This document shows positions 1 through 5,491 of a DNA stretch of 5,973 bases, piece after piece (position 1 is the first letter of the stretch; the number at the start of each line of letters is the position of its first letter). This stretch comes from Rickettsiales bacterium. GTDB lineage: Bacteria; Pseudomonadota; Alphaproteobacteria; Rickettsiales; Deianiraeaceae. The translations under genes were made by a program, and so were the position numbers. Under the pieces are notes generated by a model. It did no database searches, was not told the DNA's origin, and saw nothing but the letters and a program-made list of their open reading frames with translations. The DNA lies in assembly GCA_947378695.1 (NCBI GenBank), contig CANCKZ010000049.1, positions 1 through 5,973 on the forward strand, written 5' to 3'.

Positions 1-1
1 C

Positions 2-967
2 GTTTATATTCGTGCCGGTAATGGTGGGTCTGGTTGTGCTTCATTTCGTAGAGAAAAATTCATTCCAGATGGTGGACCAAACGGCGGAGACGGCGGAAAA
101 GGCGGCGATGTTCTTATCGTTGGAAACGAGAATATTAACACGCTTGAAAAATTTAGGTTCCAAAAAAAGATTGTAGCTGAAAACGGGGAATCTGGCATGG
201 GGAACGAAAGAACGGGGAAATCTGGCGAACATTTGGTGATTGAAGTGCCATTTGGAACGCAAATTTGCCTTGAAAACGAGGTTCTTGTGTTTGATATCAC
301 CCACGAAACGCCGCAGGTTTTAATCGCCAAAGGTGGAAGAGGGGGGCTTGGAAATACGCACTTTAAGTCGTCAACAAATCAGGCACCATATCAATTCACA
401 ATTGGGAATTTCGGCGAAGAGGGCACTTATCGCTTGAAGCTGAAAATGATTAGTGACATCGGCATTATTGGTATTCCAAACGCTGGAAAATCAAGTTTTC
501 TTGCGTGCGTGACTAATGCTAAGCCAAAAATTGGAAACTATGCTTTCACAACAATTTCGCCAAATCTTGGAATTTTAAACTATAATTTTGAGCAAATCGT
601 TTTGGCGGATATCCCCGGTTTGATTGAAGGAGCAAGTGAGGGTTACGGTCTTGGACACCAATTCCTGAAACACATTGAACGCACGAAAATGCTAATTCAC
701 ATCGTGGATCTTTCCAACATGTATTTCGTGGAAAATTACCATGTTGTGCGAAAAGAGCTTGCCGATTTCGACGAAAAACACGGAAGCAAAATCCTCAATG
801 CAAAGGAACTTGTGTTGCTGAATAAATCTGATGCGGTGGAAAATCCCGAAGAACTTGCGGAAGAATTTTTTGCTGCAACGGGCATTCGTGGTTTTGTTAC
901 GAACTCGTTCACACCAGATAAACTTAACGAAGTGATTGAACTGATTTACAGGTTCTATAAGGGTTAA
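2..967 (+). CDS. obg: GTPase Obg (ObgE/CgtA), 5' end missing
   Basis: This is the Obg/CgtA GTPase, which binds the large ribosomal subunit and acts in its late assembly and in stress control. The reading frame is open from base 2 to the TAA at 965-967, giving 321 residues. By comparison with known Obg proteins only about ten N-terminal residues lie outside the window. Seen: the glycine-rich Obg fold with SFRREKFIPDGGPNGGDGG near the start and TGKSGEH and AKGGRGGLGNTHFKSSTN further on. The G domain follows, with G1 GIPNAGKS (bases 470-493), the switch-region FTTISPNLG, G3 DIPGLIEGA (from 608) and G4 NKSD (821-832). G5 is probably TNSF, a divergent form of the usual SA-type motif. The protein ends soon after the G domain with no long C-terminal extension, as in many alphaproteobacterial forms. 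An internal ATG at 197 is not the start, because conserved Obg sequence continues upstream of it. Identification is secure. Confidence 0.97.
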   Translation, partial: VYIRAGNGGSGCASFRREKFIPDGGPNGGDGGKGGDVLIVGNENINTLEKFRFQKKIVAENGESGMGNERTGKSGEHLVIEVPFGTQICLENEVLVFDITHETPQVLIAKGGRGGLGNTHFKSSTNQAPYQFTIGNFGEEGTYRLKLKMISDIGIIGIPNAGKSSFLACVTNAKPKIGNYAFTTISPNLGILNYNFEQIVLADIPGLIEGASEGYGLGHQFLKHIERTKMLIHIVDLSNMYFVENYHVVRKELADFDEKHGSKILNAKELVLLNKSDAVENPEELAEEFFAATGIRGFVTNSFTPDKLNEVIELIYRFYKG

Positions 968-977
968 TTTGGGGTTG

Positions 978-1016
978 ATTGAAAAAATTATGCCTGATTT
1001 TTTCAGGCATTTCAAT
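978..1016. terminator. Bidirectional hairpin terminator between obg and murJ
   Basis: A perfect 8-bp stem, ATGCCTGA (990-997) with TCAGGCAT (1003-1010), closes a five-T loop. An outer pairing of ATTGAA (978-983) with TTCAAT (1011-1016) can extend it across an internal loop. Read on the minus strand, the hairpin is followed directly by AATTTTTTC, a good U-tract for ending murJ transcription. On the plus strand the run after the stem is poorer (TTCAATTC), so termination of obg here may be weaker. The position between two convergent genes fits a shared terminator. Confidence 0.8.
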
Positions 1017-1018
1017 TC

Positions 1019-1048
1019 AAGTTCGCCTCAATGCTAGCTTGCGAATTT
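1019..1048 (+). terminator. Possible second hairpin after obg
   Basis: AAGTTCGC (1019-1026) can pair with GCGAATTT (1041-1048), eight pairs including one G-U, around a 14-base loop that contains GCTAGC. A short T-run lies at the end of the 3' arm. The hairpin could back up termination of obg transcripts and it touches the murJ stop codon. The loop is long and the U-tract short, so this is a weak call. Confidence 0.3.
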
Positions 1049-2616
1049 TACATAGCTTGATTACGCTTTCTTGCAAACAAAATGTGCAATATATTCACAC
1101 CTAAAAAGCGTGAAAGAAGTAGGAAAATTACGCCAGTAGCACTGACAATTCCAATCATATAACTCAATTTTGTGAACAGGTTGGAATTGTGAATCATTGT
1201 ATTGTATCCAAAAGTTTTGTGCATAACGCACCATTGCATCAAAAGTGCGGAGCCACTTGAAGACATTGCCACTTTTACAACGAATTTCGTGATTTCGGAG
1301 CCTATACAAAGAAGGTCTTTTTTCATAAGAATTACAACCGAAACAACGCACGAAATGAAGTAGGAAAACGCCGTTCCAATGGTAATTCCATAAACTCCAT
1401 AGCCCATTTTCATCAAAACAATTGAAATTGCAACATTAATCAAAACGCTTGCAAGGGTTATATACATTGGGGTTTTGGTATCTGAATGGCTGAAAAATAT
1501 TACCGATGCAATTTTATTAAACACGCAAAAAGGCAGGGCAATTGCCAAAACTTGAAGCATGCGTGCCACGACGGAAACATCGTTTGCGGTGAATGCTCCG
1601 CCTTCAAATGTTACGGAAGTTAGCATTGGTGCATTGAGTAAAAGCACGAACGCAGCAGGCAAAACCATTATTGTGGAAAGGGATATTGCCTCGCCAACAA
1701 GATGATTTGCCGATGACATATTTCCCTGTGCAATTTGCTTTGAAATTAGGGGGAGTATAACAATGCTTATTGCTGTTCCAATCACGGAAGTTGGCAGGAA
1801 GAATATGCGGTCGGTATAATATAAATAAGAAACGCCGGAGGCTATCATACTTCCCAGAACTAAATCCACCATTGTGTTTATTTGACTCAAACTTCCCCCA
1901 ACAATTGAAGGTAGCATTTTTTTGTAGGCTGATTTTGTGTTTTCGTCGAATAATTTCCTGCTTGGTAGCTGAATTTTCACAACGAATTTTTCATAAACGC
2001 AGGCAAGGTATATAAACAAAAACTGGACTAACCCGCCAAAAACCACCGCCCAAGCAAGGCAATACCCAATGTTTGAAAAGTAATCTTGAAGAAAGAGCGT
2101 GAAGAATATCATGGAAAGGTTCATGAATATTGGCACAATTGCGTAGTATGAAAACTTATGTATTCCATTTAAAACGCCTGAAATTATTGAAATTAGGCAA
2201 ATGAAGATGAAATACCAGAAGATTATATATGAAAGAGAAATTGTTAAAGCAAGCTTTTCACCCGTAAAACCCGGAGCCATAAATTTTGTAACCTGTGGCA
2301 TGAAAATGTTTGCAAGAACTGTAATTCCAAGCACGATGTATAAGGCAATTGATAGCATTTTTGAGGAAAATATCAGTGCTTCTTCCTTCCCATATTTTTC
2401 CTTTATTTTTGAAAAAGACGGAACAAATGCGGCAAAAAACGAGCCATCAATTAGAACTTTACGCAGAAGATTGGTCATTTTGAAAGCGGCGAAGAAGACA
2501 TCGGCGAAAAACCCTGTGCCTGCAATGCGGGCGATGAGGATATCTCTGGCATAGCCACTAACACGGGAGACAATTGTGAAAAAAGAAACCAACGCTGCTG
2601 ATTTTAAAATATTCAT
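1048..2616 (-). CDS. murJ: Lipid II flippase MurJ
   Basis: MurJ, a MOP-superfamily (MviN) inner-membrane flippase, moves lipid II from the cytoplasmic to the periplasmic face for peptidoglycan synthesis. The 522-residue length and the hydrophobic segments throughout fit the usual 14-helix protein. The N-terminal signature is intact: SRVSGYARD (17-25), followed by FFADVFFAAFKMTNLLRK. Charged residues known to matter in E. coli MurJ fall at the same numbers here: R18, R24, D39, R52, and D269/R270 within YYTDRIFFLP. Residue 57 is Asp where E. coli has Glu. The start is the ATG at 2614-2616, which gives the normal MNxLKS opening. No Shine-Dalgarno is visible upstream (minus strand CAGATTACTTGCATT). 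The gene is transcribed away from the coiled-coil/ParA/lipA cluster and converges on obg. It looks intact, with no frameshift. Confidence 0.96.
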   Translation of the reverse strand: MNILKSAALVSFFTIVSRVSGYARDILIARIAGTGFFADVFFAAFKMTNLLRKVLIDGSFFAAFVPSFSKIKEKYGKEEALIFSSKMLSIALYIVLGITVLANIFMPQVTKFMAPGFTGEKLALTISLSYIIFWYFIFICLISIISGVLNGIHKFSYYAIVPIFMNLSMIFFTLFLQDYFSNIGYCLAWAVVFGGLVQFLFIYLACVYEKFVVKIQLPSRKLFDENTKSAYKKMLPSIVGGSLSQINTMVDLVLGSMIASGVSYLYYTDRIFFLPTSVIGTAISIVILPLISKQIAQGNMSSANHLVGEAISLSTIMVLPAAFVLLLNAPMLTSVTFEGGAFTANDVSVVARMLQVLAIALPFCVFNKIASVIFFSHSDTKTPMYITLASVLINVAISIVLMKMGYGVYGITIGTAFSYFISCVVSVVILMKKDLLCIGSEITKFVVKVAMSSSGSALLMQWCVMHKTFGYNTMIHNSNLFTKLSYMIGIVSATGVIFLLLSRFLGVNILHILFARKRNQAM

Positions 2617-2661
2617 AATGCAAGTAATCTGTTGTATAATACACTTTTATTGTTATATTAT

Positions 2662-2702
2662 TAGTCAAGTGTTTTATGATAGATAAAAATTTTGCTTGAC
2701 TA
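2662..2702. promoter_or_regulatory. Inverted repeat in the murJ / coiled-coil gene intergenic region
   Basis: TAGTCAAG (2662-2669) and CTTGACTA (2695-2702) form a perfect 8-bp inverted repeat 25 bases apart. Each arm contains TTGACT on the strand pointing away from the centre, so the arms could be back-to-back -35 boxes or a dyad operator serving the two divergent genes. Neither arm has a good -10 hexamer at 16-18 bp. For murJ the nearest is TATTAT, about 21 bp away. The right arm shares TGCTTGAC with the region upstream of the second coiled-coil copy. The repeat is seen directly; its role is inference. Confidence 0.4.
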
Positions 2703-2708
2703 TATAAA
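2680..2708 (+). promoter_or_regulatory. Candidate sigma-70 promoter for the first coiled-coil gene
   Basis: TAGATA (2680-2685, 4 of 6 matches to TTGACA) lies 17 bp ahead of TATAAA (2703-2708, 5 of 6 matches to TATAAT). Transcription would start about 35 bases before the ATG at 2750. The region is very AT-rich, so chance matches are expected. Confidence 0.35.
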
Positions 2709-2746
2709 TTATTTATTAAGAACCTTGATTTAAAACTAATTAATGC

Positions 2747-3007
2747 AAAATGGATTTCCAGTTTTTCATTTCAAACATTCTGCCAATCATAACAACAATT
2801 GCAATTTGCGTTATTGGATATTTCCTTAAAGGCATTGACCGCAGGTTTGATCAAGTTGATAAAAAGTTCGAACAAAACGAAAAACGCATTGAAAAAGTGG
2901 AAGACGAAATTAAGTTGATACACAAAGACATTGGCGAAATTAAAGGGCAAATTGGCGAATTAAAGGGTTTGATTACAGGGTATTTTTCCCGCCCGGCGGA
3001 AAGGTAG
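2747..3007 (+). repeat. Direct repeat, copy 1 (gene-sized)
   Basis: This segment matches 5171-5410 almost base for base. Similarity begins just before the ATG and stops at the stop codon; the sequence beyond either end is unrelated or only patchily similar. Outside one 21-bp indel I count eight substitutions over about 234 aligned coding bases, plus TAG versus TAA at the stop. Copies in the same orientation about 2.4 kb apart could recombine and delete the ATPase and lipA. Confidence 0.93.
2750..3007 (+). CDS. Small membrane-anchored coiled-coil protein, long copy (85 aa)
   Basis: I do not recognise a named family. Seen: one hydrophobic helix at about residues 5-26 (FFISNILPIITTIAICVIGY), then KGIDRR. 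This charge placement predicts a periplasmic N-terminus and a cytoplasmic C-terminus. From F33 to I75 there is an unbroken heptad pattern: FDQVDKK, FEQNEKR, IEKVEDE, IKLIHKD, IGEIKGQ, IGELKGL, I. Position a is F, F, I, I, I, I, I and position d is V, N, V, I, I, L, so a parallel oligomer is likely. The tail is TGYFSRPAER. There is no signal-peptidase site and no enzymatic motif. The start has only an A-rich leader (GCAAA) and no Shine-Dalgarno. It is a real gene: a near-identical paralogue at 5174-5410 differs mostly by silent changes. Function is unknown. A membrane anchor or partner for the adjacent ParA-like ATPase is possible but rests on position only. Confidence 0.85.
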   Translation: MDFQFFISNILPIITTIAICVIGYFLKGIDRRFDQVDKKFEQNEKRIEKVEDEIKLIHKDIGEIKGQIGELKGLITGYFSRPAER

Positions 3008-3030
3008 TAAATTATTGCATTAGGAAAATA

Positions 3031-3063
3031 ACATTTACAATTTCCTTGACATTTAGTAAATGT
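3031..3063. promoter_or_regulatory. Palindromic operator-like or parS-like site upstream of the ParA-family gene
   Basis: Bases 3049-3063 form a perfect odd palindrome, ACATTTA-G-TAAATGT, with 7-bp arms. A third copy of the half-site, ACATTTAC (3031-3038), lies 18 bp upstream in direct orientation and is also an exact 8-bp inverted match to GTAAATGT (3056-3063). A perfect -35 box TTGACA (3046-3051) overlaps the palindrome, though I see no convincing -10 at 16-18 bp from it. The site lies 36-68 bases before the ATPase start codon. ParA-type ATPases often repress their own promoters and have centromere-like repeats nearby, so autoregulation or partition are both plausible. A simple rho-independent terminator is unlikely, since the arms are AT-only at their core. 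Confidence 0.45.
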
Positions 3064-3098
3064 GTGTGGCTTGTTTGTGAAATATTTCCAAAAAAAAT

Positions 3099-4175
3099 AT
3101 GGGTAAAATTATTTCGGTTTTTTGTCATAAAGGTGGGGTTGGAAAAACAACATTTGTTCACAATGTTGCATTTGAACTTGCCAGCAAAGGAAAAAGCGTG
3201 TTATTAATTGATGCCGATCCACAAATGAATTTGACATCGGCAATTCATGGATTTAGCGACTCATTACAGTACAGCTCCGATAGCACGACATGGTTTAACA
3301 TCCTTCAAGAATATAGCAGCCTTCATGATCTTTTGAAGGAGTCGGGGGTGATTGTGCCACAAATTTTAAATGGTATAGATGAGCTCGATGCGATTAAAGC
3401 TAAATTACCATTTACCAGCAAGCAGTCACCATTAATAAAACTAATATCTGCAAGCCTCAATGTTGTTGAAGGTGAATATAAATTAAGTAAAATTAAAGAT
3501 GAACCAACTCAAGCACCGTATAAACTGCAAAAAAAACTTGATGAATATGCTAGTCAATACGATTTTGTGATAATTGACACTCCTCCAAGTGCGGCATCAA
3601 TGTTGAATGGTGTTTTGGTTCTTGCATCGCATTATTTAATCTGCCCCGTTTGTCCAACATTTTTTTCATTACAAGCAGTTGACAACCATTCAAACATCAT
3701 TGTTAACTGGTCAAGTGCATTAACACCGTGTGATCAATATGGGTTTGTTCGTCGTGTGAAGTCTCTTGGTGTTGTGATGCAAATGGCAAAAAGGTTCAAA
3801 ACAAAAGGTGGTGACAAGTTAGATGAGATTTTTTCAAAACACACTGCATCGTGGACGCGGAAAATCAACACCAGTATTGAGGGTGTTCATAGAAAAATCA
3901 GTGACTCAGGATACTCAATTTCAAAGTCCGACTTCAAGGCATTGCTAGACAATCAAGACCCATTCATACTGGAAATGTTTTGTGATTTTACTGCAAAACT
4001 GAAAGGTTTTGCCGATGACGAAGGCGTGCCAATTACACAGCTTGACAAGGTTGAGGGTAATAAAAAGCTAACATCTGCACTTAATATGTCGCAATACAAA
4101 AATGCACTAGCAAGCACGAAGGAAAGTTATAATTCAATTGCAAATTCTTTAATTAGTATTTCACAAAAAATATGA
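3099..4175 (+). CDS. Orphan ParA-family ATPase (deviant Walker A P-loop, AAA_31 type)
   Basis: ParA/MinD-superfamily ATPases dimerise on ATP, bind DNA or membrane, and position plasmids, chromosomes or protein complexes. Seen: the deviant Walker A KGGVGKTT (11-18, signature Lys11 and catalytic-type Lys16), the Walker A' stretch [13 protein letters not shown] (34-46), and Walker [11 protein letters not shown] (156-165). Between A' and B lie about 110 residues, more than in compact ParA proteins, and a long C-terminal region follows, giving 358 residues in all. That architecture is typical of larger plasmid-type ParA proteins. No parB, and no other DNA-binding partner gene, is present in the window. 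The start ATG at 3099 follows CCAAAAAAAAT with no Shine-Dalgarno. The TGA stop overlaps the lipA start. Leucine codon choice differs from lipA by my count: 12 of 35 TTA and 9 of 35 CTT here, against 3 of 19 and 12 of 19 in lipA. This suggests a separate origin. Family call is secure; the cargo is unknown. Confidence 0.92.
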   Translation: MGKIISVFCHKGGVGKTTFVHNVAFELASKGKSVLLIDADPQMNLTSAIHGFSDSLQYSSDSTTWFNILQEYSSLHDLLKESGVIVPQILNGIDELDAIKAKLPFTSKQSPLIKLISASLNVVEGEYKLSKIKDEPTQAPYKLQKKLDEYASQYDFVIIDTPPSAASMLNGVLVLASHYLICPVCPTFFSLQAVDNHSNIIVNWSSALTPCDQYGFVRRVKSLGVVMQMAKRFKTKGGDKLDEIFSKHTASWTRKINTSIEGVHRKISDSGYSISKSDFKALLDNQDPFILEMFCDFTAKLKGFADDEGVPITQLDKVEGNKKLTSALNMSQYKNALASTKESYNSIANSLISISQKI

Positions 4176-5113
4176 TGGAAAACGAAAAAAAAATAGACGG
4201 CAACTCAATCAAAGGCGGCGATGTTCAAAAGGAGCATCAAAAAAAACCGGATTGGCTTCGTGTTAAGGCTCCAACTTCAAAGGCATTTAACGAAACTCGT
4301 GAACTTGTTCGTGAAAAAAGTTTGCATACCGTTTGTGAGGAGGCAGCCTGCCCAAACATTGGTGAATGTTGGCAGAAAAAGCATGTTACAGTTATGATTC
4401 TTGGCGATACCTGCACCCGTGCTTGTGCGTTTTGCAATGTAAAAACAGGACGACCCCTTCCCATCAACGAAAAAGAACCGCAAGAACTTGCAAAATTGGT
4501 CGCAGAAACAGGCGTGAAACATGTGGTGATAACGTCCGTTGATAGAGACGATCTTCCCGATGGCGGAGCCTCGCAATTCGTGAAATGTATTGAAGAAATC
4601 CGAAAATCATCGCCATCAACAACAATTGAAATTCTTACGCCAGACTTCCGAAACAAGCAAGGCTCGATTGAAATTGTTGCAAAAGCATTTCCTGATGTCT
4701 ATAATCATAACATTGAAACAGTGCCGGCACTTTATGCAAAAATTCGCCCCGGTGCAAGGTATTACCACTCACTTCGCTTACTTCAAATTGCAAAGGAAAC
4801 AAACCCGCTATGCTTTACGAAATCTGGGATTATGGTTGGTCTTGGTGAAACAAAAGAACAGGTTTTGCAAGTTATGGACGACATGCGTTGTGCGGGAGTC
4901 GACTTCATAACGATTGGGCAATATCTTCAACCAACGAAAAAACACGCCAATGTTGAACGCTTTGTAACACCGGAGGAATTCGATTATTACAAGCGAGTGG
5001 CGTATTCTCGTGGGTTTTTAATGGTTGCATCGTCGCCATTAACACGGTCTTCGTATCACGCTGATGACGATTTTACAATTATGAAAGCCAAGCGGGAAAA
5101 GGGGGAGGTTTAG
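4172..5113 (+). CDS. lipA: Lipoyl synthase LipA
   Basis: LipA is the radical-SAM enzyme that inserts two sulfurs at C6 and C8 of protein-bound octanoyl groups, making the lipoyl cofactor of pyruvate and 2-oxoglutarate dehydrogenases and the glycine cleavage system. Seen: the auxiliary-cluster cysteines C55, C60 and C66 in [13 protein letters not shown], the radical-SAM CxxxCxxC at C81, C85 and C88 in CTRACAFC, and the C-terminal RSSYHADD (292-299) whose serine is the fourth ligand of the auxiliary cluster. The length of 313 residues is normal. ATGA at 4172-4175 overlaps the ATPase stop, so translation may be coupled. A second in-frame ATG at 4175 is equally possible, and neither has a Shine-Dalgarno. 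The first 25 codons hold runs of nine and eight A. No lipB is visible. Apart from its attachment to the ATPase gene it looks like an ordinary, complete lipA. Confidence 0.97.
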   Translation: MMENEKKIDGNSIKGGDVQKEHQKKPDWLRVKAPTSKAFNETRELVREKSLHTVCEEAACPNIGECWQKKHVTVMILGDTCTRACAFCNVKTGRPLPINEKEPQELAKLVAETGVKHVVITSVDRDDLPDGGASQFVKCIEEIRKSSPSTTIEILTPDFRNKQGSIEIVAKAFPDVYNHNIETVPALYAKIRPGARYYHSLRLLQIAKETNPLCFTKSGIMVGLGETKEQVLQVMDDMRCAGVDFITIGQYLQPTKKHANVERFVTPEEFDYYKRVAYSRGFLMVASSPLTRSSYHADDDFTIMKAKREKGEV

Positions 5114-5123
5114 ATAGATGTGC

Positions 5124-5152
5124 TTGACAACTAAAAAAACTCAAATTTTAAT
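5124..5152 (+). promoter_or_regulatory. Sigma-70-type promoter of the second coiled-coil gene
   Basis: A perfect -35 box TTGACA (5124-5129) is separated by exactly 17 bp from TTTAAT (5147-5152, 5 of 6 matches to TATAAT). Transcription would begin about 15 bases before the ATG at 5174. It sits in the 60-bp gap after lipA, so the second coiled-coil gene, and perhaps the LysM gene, can be expressed independently of lipA. This is the best promoter match in the window. Confidence 0.6.
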
Positions 5153-5170
5153 AGTAATTATTTAAGATAA

Positions 5171-5410
5171 AAAATGGATTTCCAGTTCTTCATTTCAAAC
5201 ATTCTGCCAATCATAACAACAATTGCAATTTGCGTTATTGGATATTTCCTTAAAGGCATTGACCGCAGGTTCGACCAACACGAAAAACGCATAGAAAAAG
5301 TGGAAGACGAAATTAAGTTGATACACAAAGACATTGGTGAAATTAAAGGGCAAATTGGCGAATTGAAGGGTTTGATTACAGGGTATTTTTCCCGCCCGGC
5401 GGAAAGATAA
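5171..5410 (+). repeat. Direct repeat, copy 2 (gene-sized, 21 bp shorter)
   Basis: This is the second copy of the segment at 2747-3007, in the same orientation. It lacks one 21-bp heptad unit, corresponding to about 2855-2875 of copy 1. Homology again ends at the boundaries of the reading frame. No terminal inverted repeats, target duplications or transposase accompany either copy, so the pair looks like a gene duplication, not an insertion sequence. Confidence 0.93.
5174..5410 (+). CDS. Small membrane-anchored coiled-coil protein, short copy (78 aa)
   Basis: This is the paralogue of the 85-residue protein at 2750-3007. The N-terminal helix (residues 5-26) and the KGIDRR stop-transfer region are identical in amino-acid sequence, as is everything from IEKVEDE to the final SRPAER. 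The only protein difference is at the start of the coiled coil: the long copy has FDQVDKK-FEQNEKR, and this one has a single heptad FDQHEKR. The register is therefore kept with one turn-pair fewer. The other differences are silent (for example TTT/TTC at F5, ATT/ATA, GGC/GGT, TTA/TTG, AGG/AGA). The ATG follows GATAAAAA with no Shine-Dalgarno. It has its own good promoter after lipA. Conservation of the protein despite silent drift argues that it is functional. The function is unknown and may be the same as, or paired with, that of the long copy. Confidence 0.85.
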   Translation: MDFQFFISNILPIITTIAICVIGYFLKGIDRRFDQHEKRIEKVEDEIKLIHKDIGEIKGQIGELKGLITGYFSRPAER

Positions 5411-5491
5411 ACCTTGTATATAAAAGAATTTTTTTCTTGAAAAATAAAAATCTTGCTTTATTCAAGCATTGAATTTTGTTTTTTAAAAGGA

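Noticed and set aside
692..1015. Open reading frame of 107 codons on the minus strand opposite the 3' end of obg
   Set aside because: It lies antisense to conserved Obg sequence and reads through the terminator hairpin; no recognisable protein features. A shadow of the real gene.
2201..2554. 117-codon plus-strand frame opposite murJ
   Set aside because: It is antisense to the highly conserved MurJ N-terminal region, has no family resemblance, and arises from codon bias on the other strand. Another at 1770-2015 is rejected for the same reason.
2633..2643. TGTAT-A-ATACA palindrome containing a perfect TATAAT upstream of murJ
   Set aside because: The TATAAT is on the plus strand pointing away from murJ with only a weak -35 (TTCATA inside the murJ start), and short AT palindromes are expected by chance here.
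2750..3007. Phage holin or XhlA-like haemolysin identity for the small protein
   Set aside because: XhlA-type proteins carry the coiled coil before the transmembrane helix; here the helix comes first and there are no phage genes nearby.
4237..4656. 139-codon minus-strand frame opposite lipA
   Set aside because: It mirrors the conserved LipA radical-SAM core, with no plausible protein features of its own.
2747..5410. A composite transposon or insertion element bounded by the direct repeats
   Set aside because: No transposase, integrase, terminal inverted repeats or target-site duplication is visible. The repeats are themselves protein-coding and end at the reading-frame limits, and the enclosed lipA is a housekeeping gene.
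5424..5438. AAGAA-TTTTT-TTCTT as a terminator after the second coiled-coil gene
   Set aside because: The stem is only five pairs with a single G-C, too weak to call in DNA this AT-rich.
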